A DNA stretch of 64,000 nt from DAINPP01 sp963667315 (GTDB lineage: Bacteria > Thermotogota > Thermotogae > MWEM01): the NCBI GenBank assembly GCA_963667315.1, contig OY763325.1:248001-312000 (forward strand), read 5' to 3'. A program made the position numbers and the translations under genes. The notes beneath the pieces are model-generated. The model was given only the letters and a program-made list of their open reading frames with translations. It did not search any database and was not told where the DNA came from. Shown one piece after another: positions 8,718-17,517 of the stretch; the first letter of the stretch is position 1; each line of letters starts with the position of its first letter.

Positions 8718-9521
8718 ATGTTCAAACTTGAAATCAAACAATATCACTTTAAGGACATGAATTGCAGCTATTATATCGGTAATTCCGGAAAAAAAGAAAC
8801 ACTTTTGTTCCTGCATCCTGCCTTCGCTGATCATCAGATATTTCAATATCAGATCGAACATTTTTCTGAGATTTACAATTTAATCACCGTTGATATGATC
8901 GGTCACGGTGACAGTCAGGTAAACAGGGAAAACGTGAATATGGGAGATATGCCTGAAATTCTTTCCGGTATCCTGAAAGAAAACGGGATAGAAAAAGTGC
9001 ATGTTATTGGTGTATCGTTAGGTTCATTAGTTGCACAGGGATTTGCCGATAAATATCCCGAATCTATTCATTCTGTTACGATTGTAGGCGGTTATTCCAT
9101 TCACAAAGATAATGAAGATATCATGAAAGCACAAAGGAAAGAGATGTTTAAATGGCTTTTCAAGCTCATCTTTTCGATGCCGAAGTTTAAGGAATATGTC
9201 GTTCAGACATCTGTTTATACGGAAACGGGAAGGGAACTTTTCCGAAACGGGATTTCCAAATTCTCAAGAAAATCTTTCAGGGGGATGCAGGGAATGAACC
9301 GAATATTTACAAAAAAAACAGAACCTGTGAACTATCCGCTTCTGATAATCTGTGGCGAGCACGATATAGATATGGCAAAAAGAGCGGGGAAAAGATTGGA
9401 GAAAAGCGAACCCTCTTCAAGATTTGTGCTTGTAAAAGACGCCGGGCATTGTGTGAATGTGGATGTGCCTGATGATTTTAATCAACTTCTTGAGGAATTC
9501 CTAAAACAAAATGGATTATAG
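8718..9521 (+). CDS. Alpha/beta hydrolase
   Basis: 267 residues with the alpha/beta hydrolase fold. An oxyanion-side FLHPAFADH stretch is followed by VDMIGHGDS, the nucleophile elbow GVSLGS near residue 97, the acid in CGEHDID and the catalytic His in AGHCVN close to the C-terminus. No signal peptide, so cytoplasmic. Probable esterase, lactonase or C-C hydrolase; substrate unknown. Start ATG 8718 follows AAAAGGGG and lies directly after the metallo-hydrolase stop. It ends 15 bases from the convergent FIST gene, with no obvious terminator between. Confidence 0.87.
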   Translation: MFKLEIKQYHFKDMNCSYYIGNSGKKETLLFLHPAFADHQIFQYQIEHFSEIYNLITVDMIGHGDSQVNRENVNMGDMPEILSGILKENGIEKVHVIGVSLGSLVAQGFADKYPESIHSVTIVGGYSIHKDNEDIMKAQRKEMFKWLFKLIFSMPKFKEYVVQTSVYTETGRELFRNGISKFSRKSFRGMQGMNRIFTKKTEPVNYPLLIICGEHDIDMAKRAGKRLEKSEPSSRFVLVKDAGHCVNVDVPDDFNQLLEEFLKQNGL

Positions 9522-9536
9522 GTGTAAAACCTTTTG

Positions 9537-10208
9537 TTATGCATCATTGTTAAACAAAAAAAGTGTTTCTTTTTCTTTTGAAAGATATTTTTTATAAAAT
9601 AAACATGCCTGAGTGCTTGTGTTTGTGATGAAATTGTCATCAGAAATGAAACCGACAGCCATTATTCCGTTATCCGTGATAGTAGTCCCGTTAAAAATGT
9701 AACTGTCTGAGGAATTGTTAATGTTTCCCGCTATTCCTCCAACAATATTTACAGTCCTCTGTGAGCCTGAATTGAAAGTATTAATGTATTCTTTTGCATT
9801 TCCTGGTTCAGAATTTTCTTCGGGGATTTTAGCGGCATATAGAATCGCATTCTTAATGTTGTTTTTGAAGAGTATTTCCCCCATCTCTGTAAAACAATCA
9901 TACACATTTCTATTACGAATTGAAATAAAGAATGGTTCAATTTTTTTTTGGTCTGTCTCGTATAGTACAATGAAAGATTTGTTTGTTTTCTCATTCTTTA
10001 AAAAGTATTCTCCATGGGCAGTTGCACCGATAATTGTGGCATTAGGTGCAATGTTAGAGATATCGTCAATAATACCACTGATATAAAACTGATTACCTTT
10101 TCCACAAAAGACCTGGAAAAGAATACTTTTATTCTTGTTTAGGTTGTTGATCCTGATGAAATTTTCAAGCGCATCAGCACCTTTGTATTCAGTTAAATAT
10201 GTGTACAC
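9537..10208 (-). CDS. FIST N-domain protein without the C-terminal domain
   Basis: 223 residues matching a FIST_N sensory domain: an early ILFQVFCGKG stretch, then IIGATAHGEYF, a central ILYAAK and IVGGIAGN. FIST proteins usually pair this domain with FIST_C and often with GGDEF or kinase modules; here the reading frame stops after FIST_N and the neighbouring convergent gene leaves no room for more. The start is GTG 10208 (VYTYLTEY), five bases after GAGGTG; the TTG at 10223 precedes that site. Asn-, Lys- and Ile-rich and more AT-rich than its neighbours, which suggests later acquisition. Role unknown, probably small-ligand binding. Confidence 0.72.
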   Translation of the reverse strand: MYTYLTEYKGADALENFIRINNLNKNKSILFQVFCGKGNQFYISGIIDDISNIAPNATIIGATAHGEYFLKNEKTNKSFIVLYETDQKKIEPFFISIRNRNVYDCFTEMGEILFKNNIKNAILYAAKIPEENSEPGNAKEYINTFNSGSQRTVNIVGGIAGNINNSSDSYIFNGTTITDNGIMAVGFISDDNFITNTSTQACLFYKKYLSKEKETLFLFNNDA

Positions 10209-10264
10209 TTTATCACCTCTCAAGTATTTTTCTCCATCTTTGCATTTCCTGATGAATCGTTATA

Positions 10265-10294
10265 ATTCTATATGCTTTCAAAGTCTGATGTCAA
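10265..10294 (-). promoter_or_regulatory. Promoter for the FIST gene
   Basis: On the minus strand: -35 TTGACA (10294-10289), 18-base spacer, -10 TAGAAT (10270-10265). It lies about 57 bases before the GTG start. Confidence 0.6.
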
Positions 10295-10354
10295 GTTATT
10301 AATTATTTCTTCAGGGGTCATCATTATTTTCTACAGAAGGAACGATTCGGAATT

Positions 10355-10363
10355 TGCTATAAT
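10355..10363 (+). promoter_or_regulatory. Extended -10 promoter for the Ca2+-ATPase
   Basis: TGCTATAAT (TGnTATAAT) about 43 bases before the start. It is divergent from the FIST promoter in the same intergenic stretch. Confidence 0.6.
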
Positions 10364-10405
10364 AAGATGAAAAAGAAATATAATATATGAAAGTGAGTGA
10401 TACTG

Positions 10406-13129
10406 TTGAAACCGAATGAATGGTACAAGATGGACAAAGACAACTTCATAAAAACCTTTCACGTTGATCCGGAGAATGGTTTGTCAGAAGCACAGGTAAA
10501 AAAAAGACTTGAGGAACACGGATACAACAGACTGAAAGAGAAAAAGGGGAGAAGTCCCTGGAAGATCTTTCTGATGCAATTCACATCGGCAATCGTTATT
10601 GTACTGCTTGCGGCAGCTGTGATCACCGGTGTGATCGGTGAATTCAGGGATACAATCGTTATTTCAATTATCCTTATTATCAACGCTTTGCTTGGCTTTT
10701 CACAGGAATACAGGGCAGAACAGGCGATGAATGCATTAAAGAAACTTTCGATTCCTAAAATTCGTGTAAAACGTAATGGAAAGGAAGCACTGATTTCCTC
10801 TGAAGAGCTTGTTCCTGGGGATTGTGTCTTTCTCGAAGCGGGGAATTATATCCCGGCAGATATCAGGTTACTGGAAGCTCATAATTTCAAAGTACAGGAA
10901 TCCGCTTTGACGGGAGAATCACAACCGGTCGAAAAAGAGGATGATTTTACTGCTGAAAATACGACACCTCTTGCCGATCGGAAGAACATGGTTTATTCCG
11001 GAACAGTGGTTACATATGGAAGAGGAACGGGGGTTGTTATCAGAACCGGTATGGAAACAGAAATCGGAAAGATTGCCTCTATGATACAGGAGACGGATGA
11101 AGGACAAACCCCTATGCAGAAAAGATTGGATAAACTGGGTAAAATACTGGCACTTGCCGCTCTCGGAATCGTTGCTGTCATCTTTGTGATGGGATTGATG
11201 CGTGGCGAAGAACTGAAAGAAATGTTCATGGTGGCTGTTTCATTTGCCGTTGCCGCTGTACCGGAAGGTCTTCCGACAGTTGTGACGATAGCGCTTGCAC
11301 TGGGTGCCAGGAGAATGCTCAAGCGGAATGCCCTCGTCAGAAAGCTCATGGCGGTAGAAACTTTGGGATCAGTCGATGTCATCTGTTCCGACAAGACGGG
11401 AACCATTACTGAAAACAGGATGAGAGTGACCGTTCTTGAAATTGCCGGAAATAAACTTGACTTCGGTGTTGAAGATCAGGATGATCCCGAATCACTTCCG
11501 GAAGATGACAGAAGTGCATTAAATCTGATGTTGGCAGGTGGGACATTGTGTAATGACGCAATCATACAACCGCCTCAAAACAAGAAGCAACAGGCAGATG
11601 TTATTGGAGACCCGACTGAAGGAGCGCTTGTTTTTGCAGCCATGCAGGTTGGTATCGAAAAAGATAACACGGAAACCATCTTTGAAAGGAAAGCGGAAAT
11701 TCCTTTTGAATCGGATAGGAAAATGATGTCAACTGTTCATGCAATAGATTTTAAAAGACTTGAATCTGAAGATAAAAGATTGTACAGCTTGCTTAAAAAA
11801 CTGAACATATCCCGAAACATCGCGTTTACAAAAGGAGCCCTTGATCAGTTGATGAGAAGATGTGATCAAGTTCTGGATGGGGATGAGATCCTTGAAATGA
11901 GTGATACCTTAAAAGGGAAAATTATGAGAGCGCATGATGAGCTGGCTCAGAATGGTATGCGCGTACTCGGAATTTGTTACAGACCAATTGATGAAGAGAT
12001 ATCAGAGGATTATCGTTATGCTGAAGAACGGATGACGTTTATCGGAATGTTCGGGATGATGGATCCTGAGCGAGAAGGGGTTAAAGAGGCGGTTGCGACA
12101 GCGAAGGGAGCCGGTATAAGACCCATCATGATTACAGGGGATCACCCGCTCACAGCTGGTTTCATCGCTCAGAAACTCGATATTATTCAAGATAAAACCG
12201 AGGTCATCAAAGGGGCAGAACTGGATGGAAAAACGGAAACGGAAATCGATAAGATTGTCATGGAGAAATCCGTCTATGCAAGAGTTTCTCCTGAAAATAA
12301 ACTTCAGATCGTTGACAGCCTTCAGCGGCAGGGGAAAACAGTTGCCATGACCGGAGATGGTGTGAACGATGCACCTGCCCTTAAAAAAGCTGATATTGGT
12401 TTGGCGATGGGAATAACAGGTACTGATGTGTCAAAAGAGGTTTCTGACATCGTTCTGATGGATGATAATTTTTCTACCATTGTTTCGGCTGTAAAAGAAG
12501 GACGAACGATTTATGATAACGTTCAGAAATTTATCAAATATATTCTGGCCTCCAATATTGCTGAAATATGGATTATGCTGATTGGTCCGTTCCTCGGAAT
12601 GTCTCTGCCGTTGTTACCGCTTCAGATTCTCTGGATCAATTTGATCAGTGATGGGCTTCCTGCTCTGGCACTTTCCGTTGAACCGTCTGAAGAAGGTATC
12701 ATGAAGCGAAAACCCAATCCTGTGAATGGAAGCGTTATAGGAACAAGATGGATATGGCTGCTCTTGACCGGCTTGTTGATTGCCGCATTCTCTATGATTC
12801 CCGGATTGATGTATAAGACGGATACGGCAGAAGAAGCGGTATGGCGAACGATGCTTTTTTCCACATTGGTCTTCGGACAACTTTTCTTTACTTTCTGTGT
12901 CAGAAGCGGGAAATCTCTTTTCAAGCAGAAATTCAACGAGAATCCTTATATGATCGGTGCCGTTGCGATAGGATTTTTACTTCAAGTGGCTGTAATCTAT
13001 CTTCCTTTACTGAACGGTATTTTCGGAACGGTCGCTCTCAGTTTCAAGGAGCTGATGATTTCACTTGGTTTCTCAACTTTTATCTTATGGGTCTATGAAG
13101 TCGTGAAGTTGATTAAGCGGAAGGCTTAA
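10406..13129 (+). CDS. P2A-type Ca2+-transporting ATPase (SERCA/PMR1-like)
   Basis: Cation pump of about 907 residues that exports Ca2+ at the cost of ATP. Landmarks in order: N-terminal cation-ATPase domain, TGES actuator loop, PEGLP in helix 4, phosphorylation site CSDKTGT, P-domain GDGVNDAP. Calcium ligands are kept: Glu in PEGLP, Asn and Glu in ASNIAEI (helix 5), Asn and Asp in NLISDGLP (helix 6). That set points to two-site P2A pumps. Start is probably TTG 10406, six bases after the AAGTGAGTG site; GTG 10397 lies in that site. It is monocistronic and ends facing a convergent operon. Confidence 0.92.
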   Translation: MKPNEWYKMDKDNFIKTFHVDPENGLSEAQVKKRLEEHGYNRLKEKKGRSPWKIFLMQFTSAIVIVLLAAAVITGVIGEFRDTIVISIILIINALLGFSQEYRAEQAMNALKKLSIPKIRVKRNGKEALISSEELVPGDCVFLEAGNYIPADIRLLEAHNFKVQESALTGESQPVEKEDDFTAENTTPLADRKNMVYSGTVVTYGRGTGVVIRTGMETEIGKIASMIQETDEGQTPMQKRLDKLGKILALAALGIVAVIFVMGLMRGEELKEMFMVAVSFAVAAVPEGLPTVVTIALALGARRMLKRNALVRKLMAVETLGSVDVICSDKTGTITENRMRVTVLEIAGNKLDFGVEDQDDPESLPEDDRSALNLMLAGGTLCNDAIIQPPQNKKQQADVIGDPTEGALVFAAMQVGIEKDNTETIFERKAEIPFESDRKMMSTVHAIDFKRLESEDKRLYSLLKKLNISRNIAFTKGALDQLMRRCDQVLDGDEILEMSDTLKGKIMRAHDELAQNGMRVLGICYRPIDEEISEDYRYAEERMTFIGMFGMMDPEREGVKEAVATAKGAGIRPIMITGDHPLTAGFIAQKLDIIQDKTEVIKGAELDGKTETEIDKIVMEKSVYARVSPENKLQIVDSLQRQGKTVAMTGDGVNDAPALKKADIGLAMGITGTDVSKEVSDIVLMDDNFSTIVSAVKEGRTIYDNVQKFIKYILASNIAEIWIMLIGPFLGMSLPLLPLQILWINLISDGLPALALSVEPSEEGIMKRKPNPVNGSVIGTRWIWLLLTGLLIAAFSMIPGLMYKTDTAEEAVWRTMLFSTLVFGQLFFTFCVRSGKSLFKQKFNENPYMIGAVAIGFLLQVAVIYLPLLNGIFGTVALSFKELMISLGFSTFILWVYEVVKLIKRKA

Positions 13130-13186
13130 TGGTTATTGAATGGCATGGAGCGTTGTTTAGAATTATAGCTTCTCAAATCTACCAAT

Positions 13187-13210
13187 AAAAAAGGGGCGCA
13201 TCTGCGCCCC
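13187..13210 (-). terminator. Terminator of the DUF3798 transporter operon
   Basis: Perfect stem GGGGCGC (13193-13199)/GCGCCCC (13204-13210) with a 4-base loop. Read on the minus strand it is followed by six T (A-run 13187-13192), so it ends the minus-strand operon; it may also stop the convergent Ca2+-ATPase message. Confidence 0.9.
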
Positions 13211-13231
13211 CGTTTCAGAAGAAAATACCTC

Positions 13232-13612
13232 CTATTCGTCAGCCGTGATCCATTCGGCTGCTCCCCCAAGCAGTGCCGGAATGTTGATGATCATCTTAGC
13301 GTCTCCCGTCTTTAAACTAAATGTATATTCTTCTGTTTGAATAACATTTTTATCGTTGTCAAGCACTTCTACTACGATTTTATGATTGGGTCCAACGACT
13401 TCAGCTTTTTTACGCTTTCTTTTCTTCGTTTCAAGTTTTTCTCCATCATCGACATAAACATTGACGATGTCATATTGCGTGTATTCTGTTTCACCAATGG
13501 TGATTGTCTTATTGTCTATTAAAAGCGTATGCTGTTTTCCGATGATAAACAGGAATACAGAGAGCAGAATGATTGCAACGACTAATGCGAATCTGATTAA
13601 CCATCTTTTCAT
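13232..13612 (-). CDS. Small membrane-anchored protein of the DUF3798 transporter operon
   Basis: 126 residues: one N-terminal membrane helix (about residues 8-26) after MKRWLIR, then a mostly beta extracytoplasmic domain with a lysine/arginine-rich patch (ETKKRKRKKAEV). I recall a family of this kind (possibly DUF6672) beside such permeases, but this is not certain. It is the last gene of the operon. ATG 13612 is preferred; GTG 13621 overlaps the permease stop and lies too close to AAGGAAG. A role as accessory or assembly factor is inference from position only. Confidence 0.7.
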   Translation of the reverse strand: MKRWLIRFALVVAIILLSVFLFIIGKQHTLLIDNKTITIGETEYTQYDIVNVYVDDGEKLETKKRKRKKAEVVGPNHKIVVEVLDNDKNVIQTEEYTFSLKTGDAKMIINIPALLGGAAEWITADE

Positions 13613-13617
13613 GTCAA

Positions 13618-14745
13618 TCACGCTTCCTTTGAAGAGCTTTCAGCGTTGGTTCTGAACTGCATTCTGGCTCTTTCTTTTTCTTTATTTTTTCGCCACGCAT
13701 GTAGGGCAAGGGCAAGGGCTATGATGGCATAAGAGACAAATACTCTGAAGTATTCACCAATTTGAGCCTCGCCCATGAGTGTCTTACCGGCTCGAGGTGC
13801 AACAACGAACATCAGATGGAATAATATGATACCAAAGAAGGCGTTTTTAATACTTGCCTTGGCAACTGAAGCCCCACCAACAAGAAGGGCTGCGATTGAG
13901 AACATCCCTATTTGCTCATGTGAGTTGTATGTATTCATGGTACCGATATTCTGGAGGAATATAATCTGCCCGATAGAAGCAAGGAAAGTCGAAATAACGA
14001 TGGATAGAATTCTGGTTCTTTCAACGTTAATACCCGCATTTGCTGCAACTTCCATGTCCTGCCCAACAGCTCTCATATCCTGTCCGAGTTTTGTTCTTCT
14101 GAACCATACGATGAAAAGGCACAAGATTGCGACCAGTATGAAAGTTGCAACCGGTATCTTGATACCTGCAATTTCAAGTGGAATCAGATTGTCGACACAA
14201 CCCAGTATGTTTTTAAGATCTATTGCATTTCGAACCCCATACCCACGCGGGAGTATAAGTTTGTTGTATGTTACGGGTATAATCATCCCCATTCCGTAAA
14301 GCACTATAAGCTGATAGACACCATTGATGAAAAATCCGAGGATATAGGATGTAACCATTTCTCGTCCCTTTGCGTGGTTCAATGCTATACCTGCCATCCA
14401 TCCGAGGAAGATAGCGATTGGTGCTGCAATAATGATTGCCAGGAAAAAGGCGGGCAATCCAACAATCCCCCAGTCGGTGATGAAGATAAGTCCTATTTGT
14501 CCGGCCATCGCACCAAGTACAATACCAAAGTTGAGCCCCATACCGGCAATAACAGGGATGAGCAACGAGAGGACCAGGAAGGAATATCTTCCCAGTCGGA
14601 TGATCATTTCCTGGATGAGGTATTCGTTTGACAAGCCCGCCATCGGTATTGCAAGCGCACTGAATATGACGAAAAGAAGTGGTACAGCATTATTGATAAA
14701 GAATCTTGACACTCCTGAGTTTTTGTTTAGACTGTTATTCATCAT
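13618..14745 (-). CDS. Sugar/nucleoside-type ABC permease (BPD_transp_2 family), second
   Basis: Inner-membrane permease of 375 residues with about 8-10 hydrophobic segments and the family hallmark near the C-terminal part (IAALLVGGASVAKASIKNAF), as in RbsC/nucleoside importers. Start ATG 14745 follows GAAGGTGA and overlaps the upstream permease stop (ATGA), so the two are coupled and probably form a heterodimeric channel. The tail is charged and Ser-rich. The substrate is undefined; it depends on the DUF3798 binding protein at the head of the operon. Confidence 0.88.
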   Translation of the reverse strand: MMNNSLNKNSGVSRFFINNAVPLLFVIFSALAIPMAGLSNEYLIQEMIIRLGRYSFLVLSLLIPVIAGMGLNFGIVLGAMAGQIGLIFITDWGIVGLPAFFLAIIIAAPIAIFLGWMAGIALNHAKGREMVTSYILGFFINGVYQLIVLYGMGMIIPVTYNKLILPRGYGVRNAIDLKNILGCVDNLIPLEIAGIKIPVATFILVAILCLFIVWFRRTKLGQDMRAVGQDMEVAANAGINVERTRILSIVISTFLASIGQIIFLQNIGTMNTYNSHEQIGMFSIAALLVGGASVAKASIKNAFFGIILFHLMFVVAPRAGKTLMGEAQIGEYFRVFVSYAIIALALALHAWRKNKEKERARMQFRTNAESSSKEA

Positions 14746-15803
14746 TTTTTCACCTTCGCACTCTTTATCGTTATAGTCCTTGTCAGGGCATAGAGAATCA
14801 ACCCGTTGGACACGATAATTCTGATTGTTTCAGACATATCGGTCTGAATAATATTATTTATAACTGAAGGTGTCATCGCCAAAATACCCTGGAAAAGGAA
14901 AGTTCCGACTATAACGTTAATCATGGTTGCCTTATGAACGGAAGCTCCTCCGAGCAGGATTCCGGCTACTGCAGGGAAAGCCATCCAGAACGGTCCAAGG
15001 TATAGCTGTATAAAGCCGAAAGATTGTTCGTAAACGATGATACCAACAGCACCGAGAACAGTCGAAAGGATTACGGAGATGACTCTCATCTTGTCAACAT
15101 TAACGCCGGATGCCCTCGCATATTCGGGATTTGAACCGGCAGCTGTCATGGCTGTTCCTGTTTTGGTGTGGAAGAATGCCCATACGATCAGACACATGAT
15201 CGCAAAGAATATAATCATACCCGTCGGGAAATAAAAATGATCACCTATTTGAATTGTCCAGAAATCATTTAGCGAGTGATACCAGTAATTCTCCACACTG
15301 ATCGTTGTTCTAAGTCCTTTTCCACCATAAGCCCAGATCATATCAGGACTCTTAAATGGGAGCAGCAACCACATCATGGACATGAAAGCAACCGAGGAAA
15401 AACCAACATAAAGGGCAATGGTCATTTCAGATCCTTTAACCCTGTTCAGTAATAAACCATATCCCCATCCAAGAAATACAGCAAAGGGAATCGCAACGGT
15501 AACGGCGCAAAGAAATCCGATAATACCGGTCATCTGTAATTCAACACTTATTACCGCACCGAGCAAACCGGCTATGATTCCCAATGGAAGTCCGAAATTC
15601 AGTCCACAACCACCCTGAACCATCGGAACCATTGCGAGAACCAGAACACCCCACATCCCGAATCGAACGATAACGTCACTGATTGAAGTCCAAATATTGA
15701 CTTCAACAAAAGGCGCCGTTATAAAAAGACTGAGGAGAAATAATCCTATAATCAGTCGCGGCCAACCCGCCGCATCAATAAAATCTCTAATTTTTTCCAT
15801 CAT
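14742..15803 (-). CDS. Sugar/nucleoside-type ABC permease (BPD_transp_2 family), first
   Basis: 353-residue inner-membrane permease related to its downstream neighbour. It has the conserved glycine-rich segment GCGLNFGLPLGIIAGLLGA and the late motif AGILLGGASVHKATMINV. The start is ATG 15803 or 15800; the ribosome site GAGAGGATGG is rather far, so the exact start is uncertain. It follows the ATPase gene by 33 bases. The two paralogous permeases in tandem match BMP/PnrA-type nucleoside importers in layout, although the binding protein is of a different family. Confidence 0.88.
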   Translation of the reverse strand: MMEKIRDFIDAAGWPRLIIGLFLLSLFITAPFVEVNIWTSISDVIVRFGMWGVLVLAMVPMVQGGCGLNFGLPLGIIAGLLGAVISVELQMTGIIGFLCAVTVAIPFAVFLGWGYGLLLNRVKGSEMTIALYVGFSSVAFMSMMWLLLPFKSPDMIWAYGGKGLRTTISVENYWYHSLNDFWTIQIGDHFYFPTGMIIFFAIMCLIVWAFFHTKTGTAMTAAGSNPEYARASGVNVDKMRVISVILSTVLGAVGIIVYEQSFGFIQLYLGPFWMAFPAVAGILLGGASVHKATMINVIVGTFLFQGILAMTPSVINNIIQTDMSETIRIIVSNGLILYALTRTITIKSAKVKK

Positions 15804-15836
15804 AATTTATCTGCCATCCTCTCATAACAATATTTG

Positions 15837-17420
15837 TCACGCTTCTATCATCAAAGCACCGAATTTCTTGAGACTTTCATCAGGCGACAGTATACCGGCA
15901 ATCTTTCCCTCTGAAACGATTGCCACTCTGTCACTGATGCTTCTCAATTCTTCCAGCTCTGATGAACAAATAACTATTGTCGTACCGTATTCTCTGTTAT
16001 AATTTTTCAATGTTTCCAATACAAGCTGTTTGGCTCCAACATCAATCCCTCTTGTTGGTTCGGAAACGAACAGCAGTTCGGGTCTAACCGCAAAAGCCTT
16101 TGCAAGACAAACCTTTTGCTGATTTCCACCTGAGAGTTCTTTTGCAAGCTGTCTCGAGCTTGTACATTTTATAGCGAGAAGTTTTATATAGTCATTTGCA
16201 AGTTTTGCGATTGCCTTGTCATCTCGCCATTTAACCAGTCCGCCGAGATAACTTTTGACATATTTGTTTTGAGTTTGCATGACTGTAAAAGATATATTCC
16301 AATCAATTGGCTCTTCAAGGAGCAGTCCAACACCCCTTCTGTCTTCAGAAACAAATGCCATTCCCGCATCCAATGAGCCTCTTGGATCGTTCAGAACGAG
16401 TTTTTTTCCGTTGAAGGTTACATCACCACCGGCTGCGTAAAGTCCCATAATACCGTTGGCAATTCCGAGTTTTCCCTGACCGGCAAGGCCACCAATTCCG
16501 AAGATTTCACCTTTTTTGATATCGAGGTTGACATTTCTGACATGTTCTCCGGGCATATCAACCCAAAGATTGTTGACTTTTAAAATGGTTTCCTCTTTTT
16601 CATTCGAAACTTTCTTTTCTTTTGCTTTTTTACCTTCGTTTAAATCTCTTCCAACCATCCATTCAGTTATCTGATCCGGGTTTGTTTCCGGAACCGGTAC
16701 TTCACGGACAAGTTTTCCGTCTCTTAAAACGACAAGTTCGTCACAAATCTGCATGATTTCCTTGAGTCTATGTGAGATGAAAATGACTGATATCCCCATG
16801 TCTGCAAGTCTTCTGACCACCTGCAGCATGATTTCCGCTTCAGATTCTGTTAAAACTGCCGTTGGTTCATCGAGAACCAGTAATTTCGTTGCATCCCTGT
16901 CAATTTCTCTTGCGATTTCAGTAAATTGTTTATGGGCAACGGGCATTTCCGAAACGAGCATTTTTGCGTCAAGTTCTATACCCACTTTGTTTATGGCCTT
17001 TTGAGACCTTTCAATCATCTTATCCTTCTGGAGTGTACTCATCCTGTCTCCAAAGACTTCCACCCAGAAATTGGATTTTGTTATTTCTCTGTTTAACTGT
17101 ATATTTTCAGCTGCATTGAATCCCGGAACTAACATAAATTCCTGATGAACCATTCCGATTCCGGCATCAAGTGCATCAAAGGGAGACGCAAAATTTACAA
17201 CAGTTCCGTTAAATTCTATTTCTCCTGTAAATCCACCTGTTTCATGAATAACTTTTGAACCAAAGAGGATCTTCATCAGTGTGGATTTTCCCGCACCATT
17301 TTCTCCCACCAGTCCAAGCACATGTCCCTTCTTTAATTCGAGATCAACACCGGTCAAGACCTGATTTCCGAAAAAATCCTTATTTATATCTTTCATTTTC
17401 AATAAGACTTCATCTGGCAT
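15837..17420 (-). CDS. Double-domain ABC ATPase of sugar/nucleoside importer
   Basis: 527 residues with two fused ATP-binding domains, as in RbsA/MglA. Domain 1 has Walker A GENGAGKS near residue 38 and Walker B LLVLDEPTAVL, with a degenerate signature. Domain 2 has a degenerate Walker A (GGLAGQGKLG) but a full signature LSGGNQQK and FVSEPTRGID. This asymmetry is normal for the class. Start ATG 17420 follows GGGGTGA. It lies second in the operon, separated from the binding-protein gene by a 97-base gap holding a stable stem-loop. Confidence 0.93.
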   Translation of the reverse strand: MPDEVLLKMKDINKDFFGNQVLTGVDLELKKGHVLGLVGENGAGKSTLMKILFGSKVIHETGGFTGEIEFNGTVVNFASPFDALDAGIGMVHQEFMLVPGFNAAENIQLNREITKSNFWVEVFGDRMSTLQKDKMIERSQKAINKVGIELDAKMLVSEMPVAHKQFTEIAREIDRDATKLLVLDEPTAVLTESEAEIMLQVVRRLADMGISVIFISHRLKEIMQICDELVVLRDGKLVREVPVPETNPDQITEWMVGRDLNEGKKAKEKKVSNEKEETILKVNNLWVDMPGEHVRNVNLDIKKGEIFGIGGLAGQGKLGIANGIMGLYAAGGDVTFNGKKLVLNDPRGSLDAGMAFVSEDRRGVGLLLEEPIDWNISFTVMQTQNKYVKSYLGGLVKWRDDKAIAKLANDYIKLLAIKCTSSRQLAKELSGGNQQKVCLAKAFAVRPELLFVSEPTRGIDVGAKQLVLETLKNYNREYGTTIVICSSELEELRSISDRVAIVSEGKIAGILSPDESLKKFGALMIEA

Positions 17421-17449
17421 GTGACTTCACCCCATATTTAAAGATAAGG

Positions 17450-17472
17450 GGGAACGGAACAGATCCGTTCCC
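17450..17472 (-). other. Intercistronic stem-loop between binding-protein and ATPase genes
   Basis: Perfect 9-base arms GGGAACGGA (17450-17458) and TCCGTTCCC (17464-17472) with a 5-base loop. No T-run follows on the minus strand, so it is not a classical terminator. Such hairpins often protect the 3' end of the upstream cistron and let binding protein be made in excess over membrane components. Confidence 0.7.
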
Positions 17473-17517
17473 ACCTTTATCAAAGATAATAATGATTTAT
17501 CTGTGATTTTTAGTTGA

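Noticed and set aside
13775..14299. Long open frame on the plus strand inside the permease gene
   Set aside because: Antisense shadow of a well-supported permease; no ribosome site, no family similarity.
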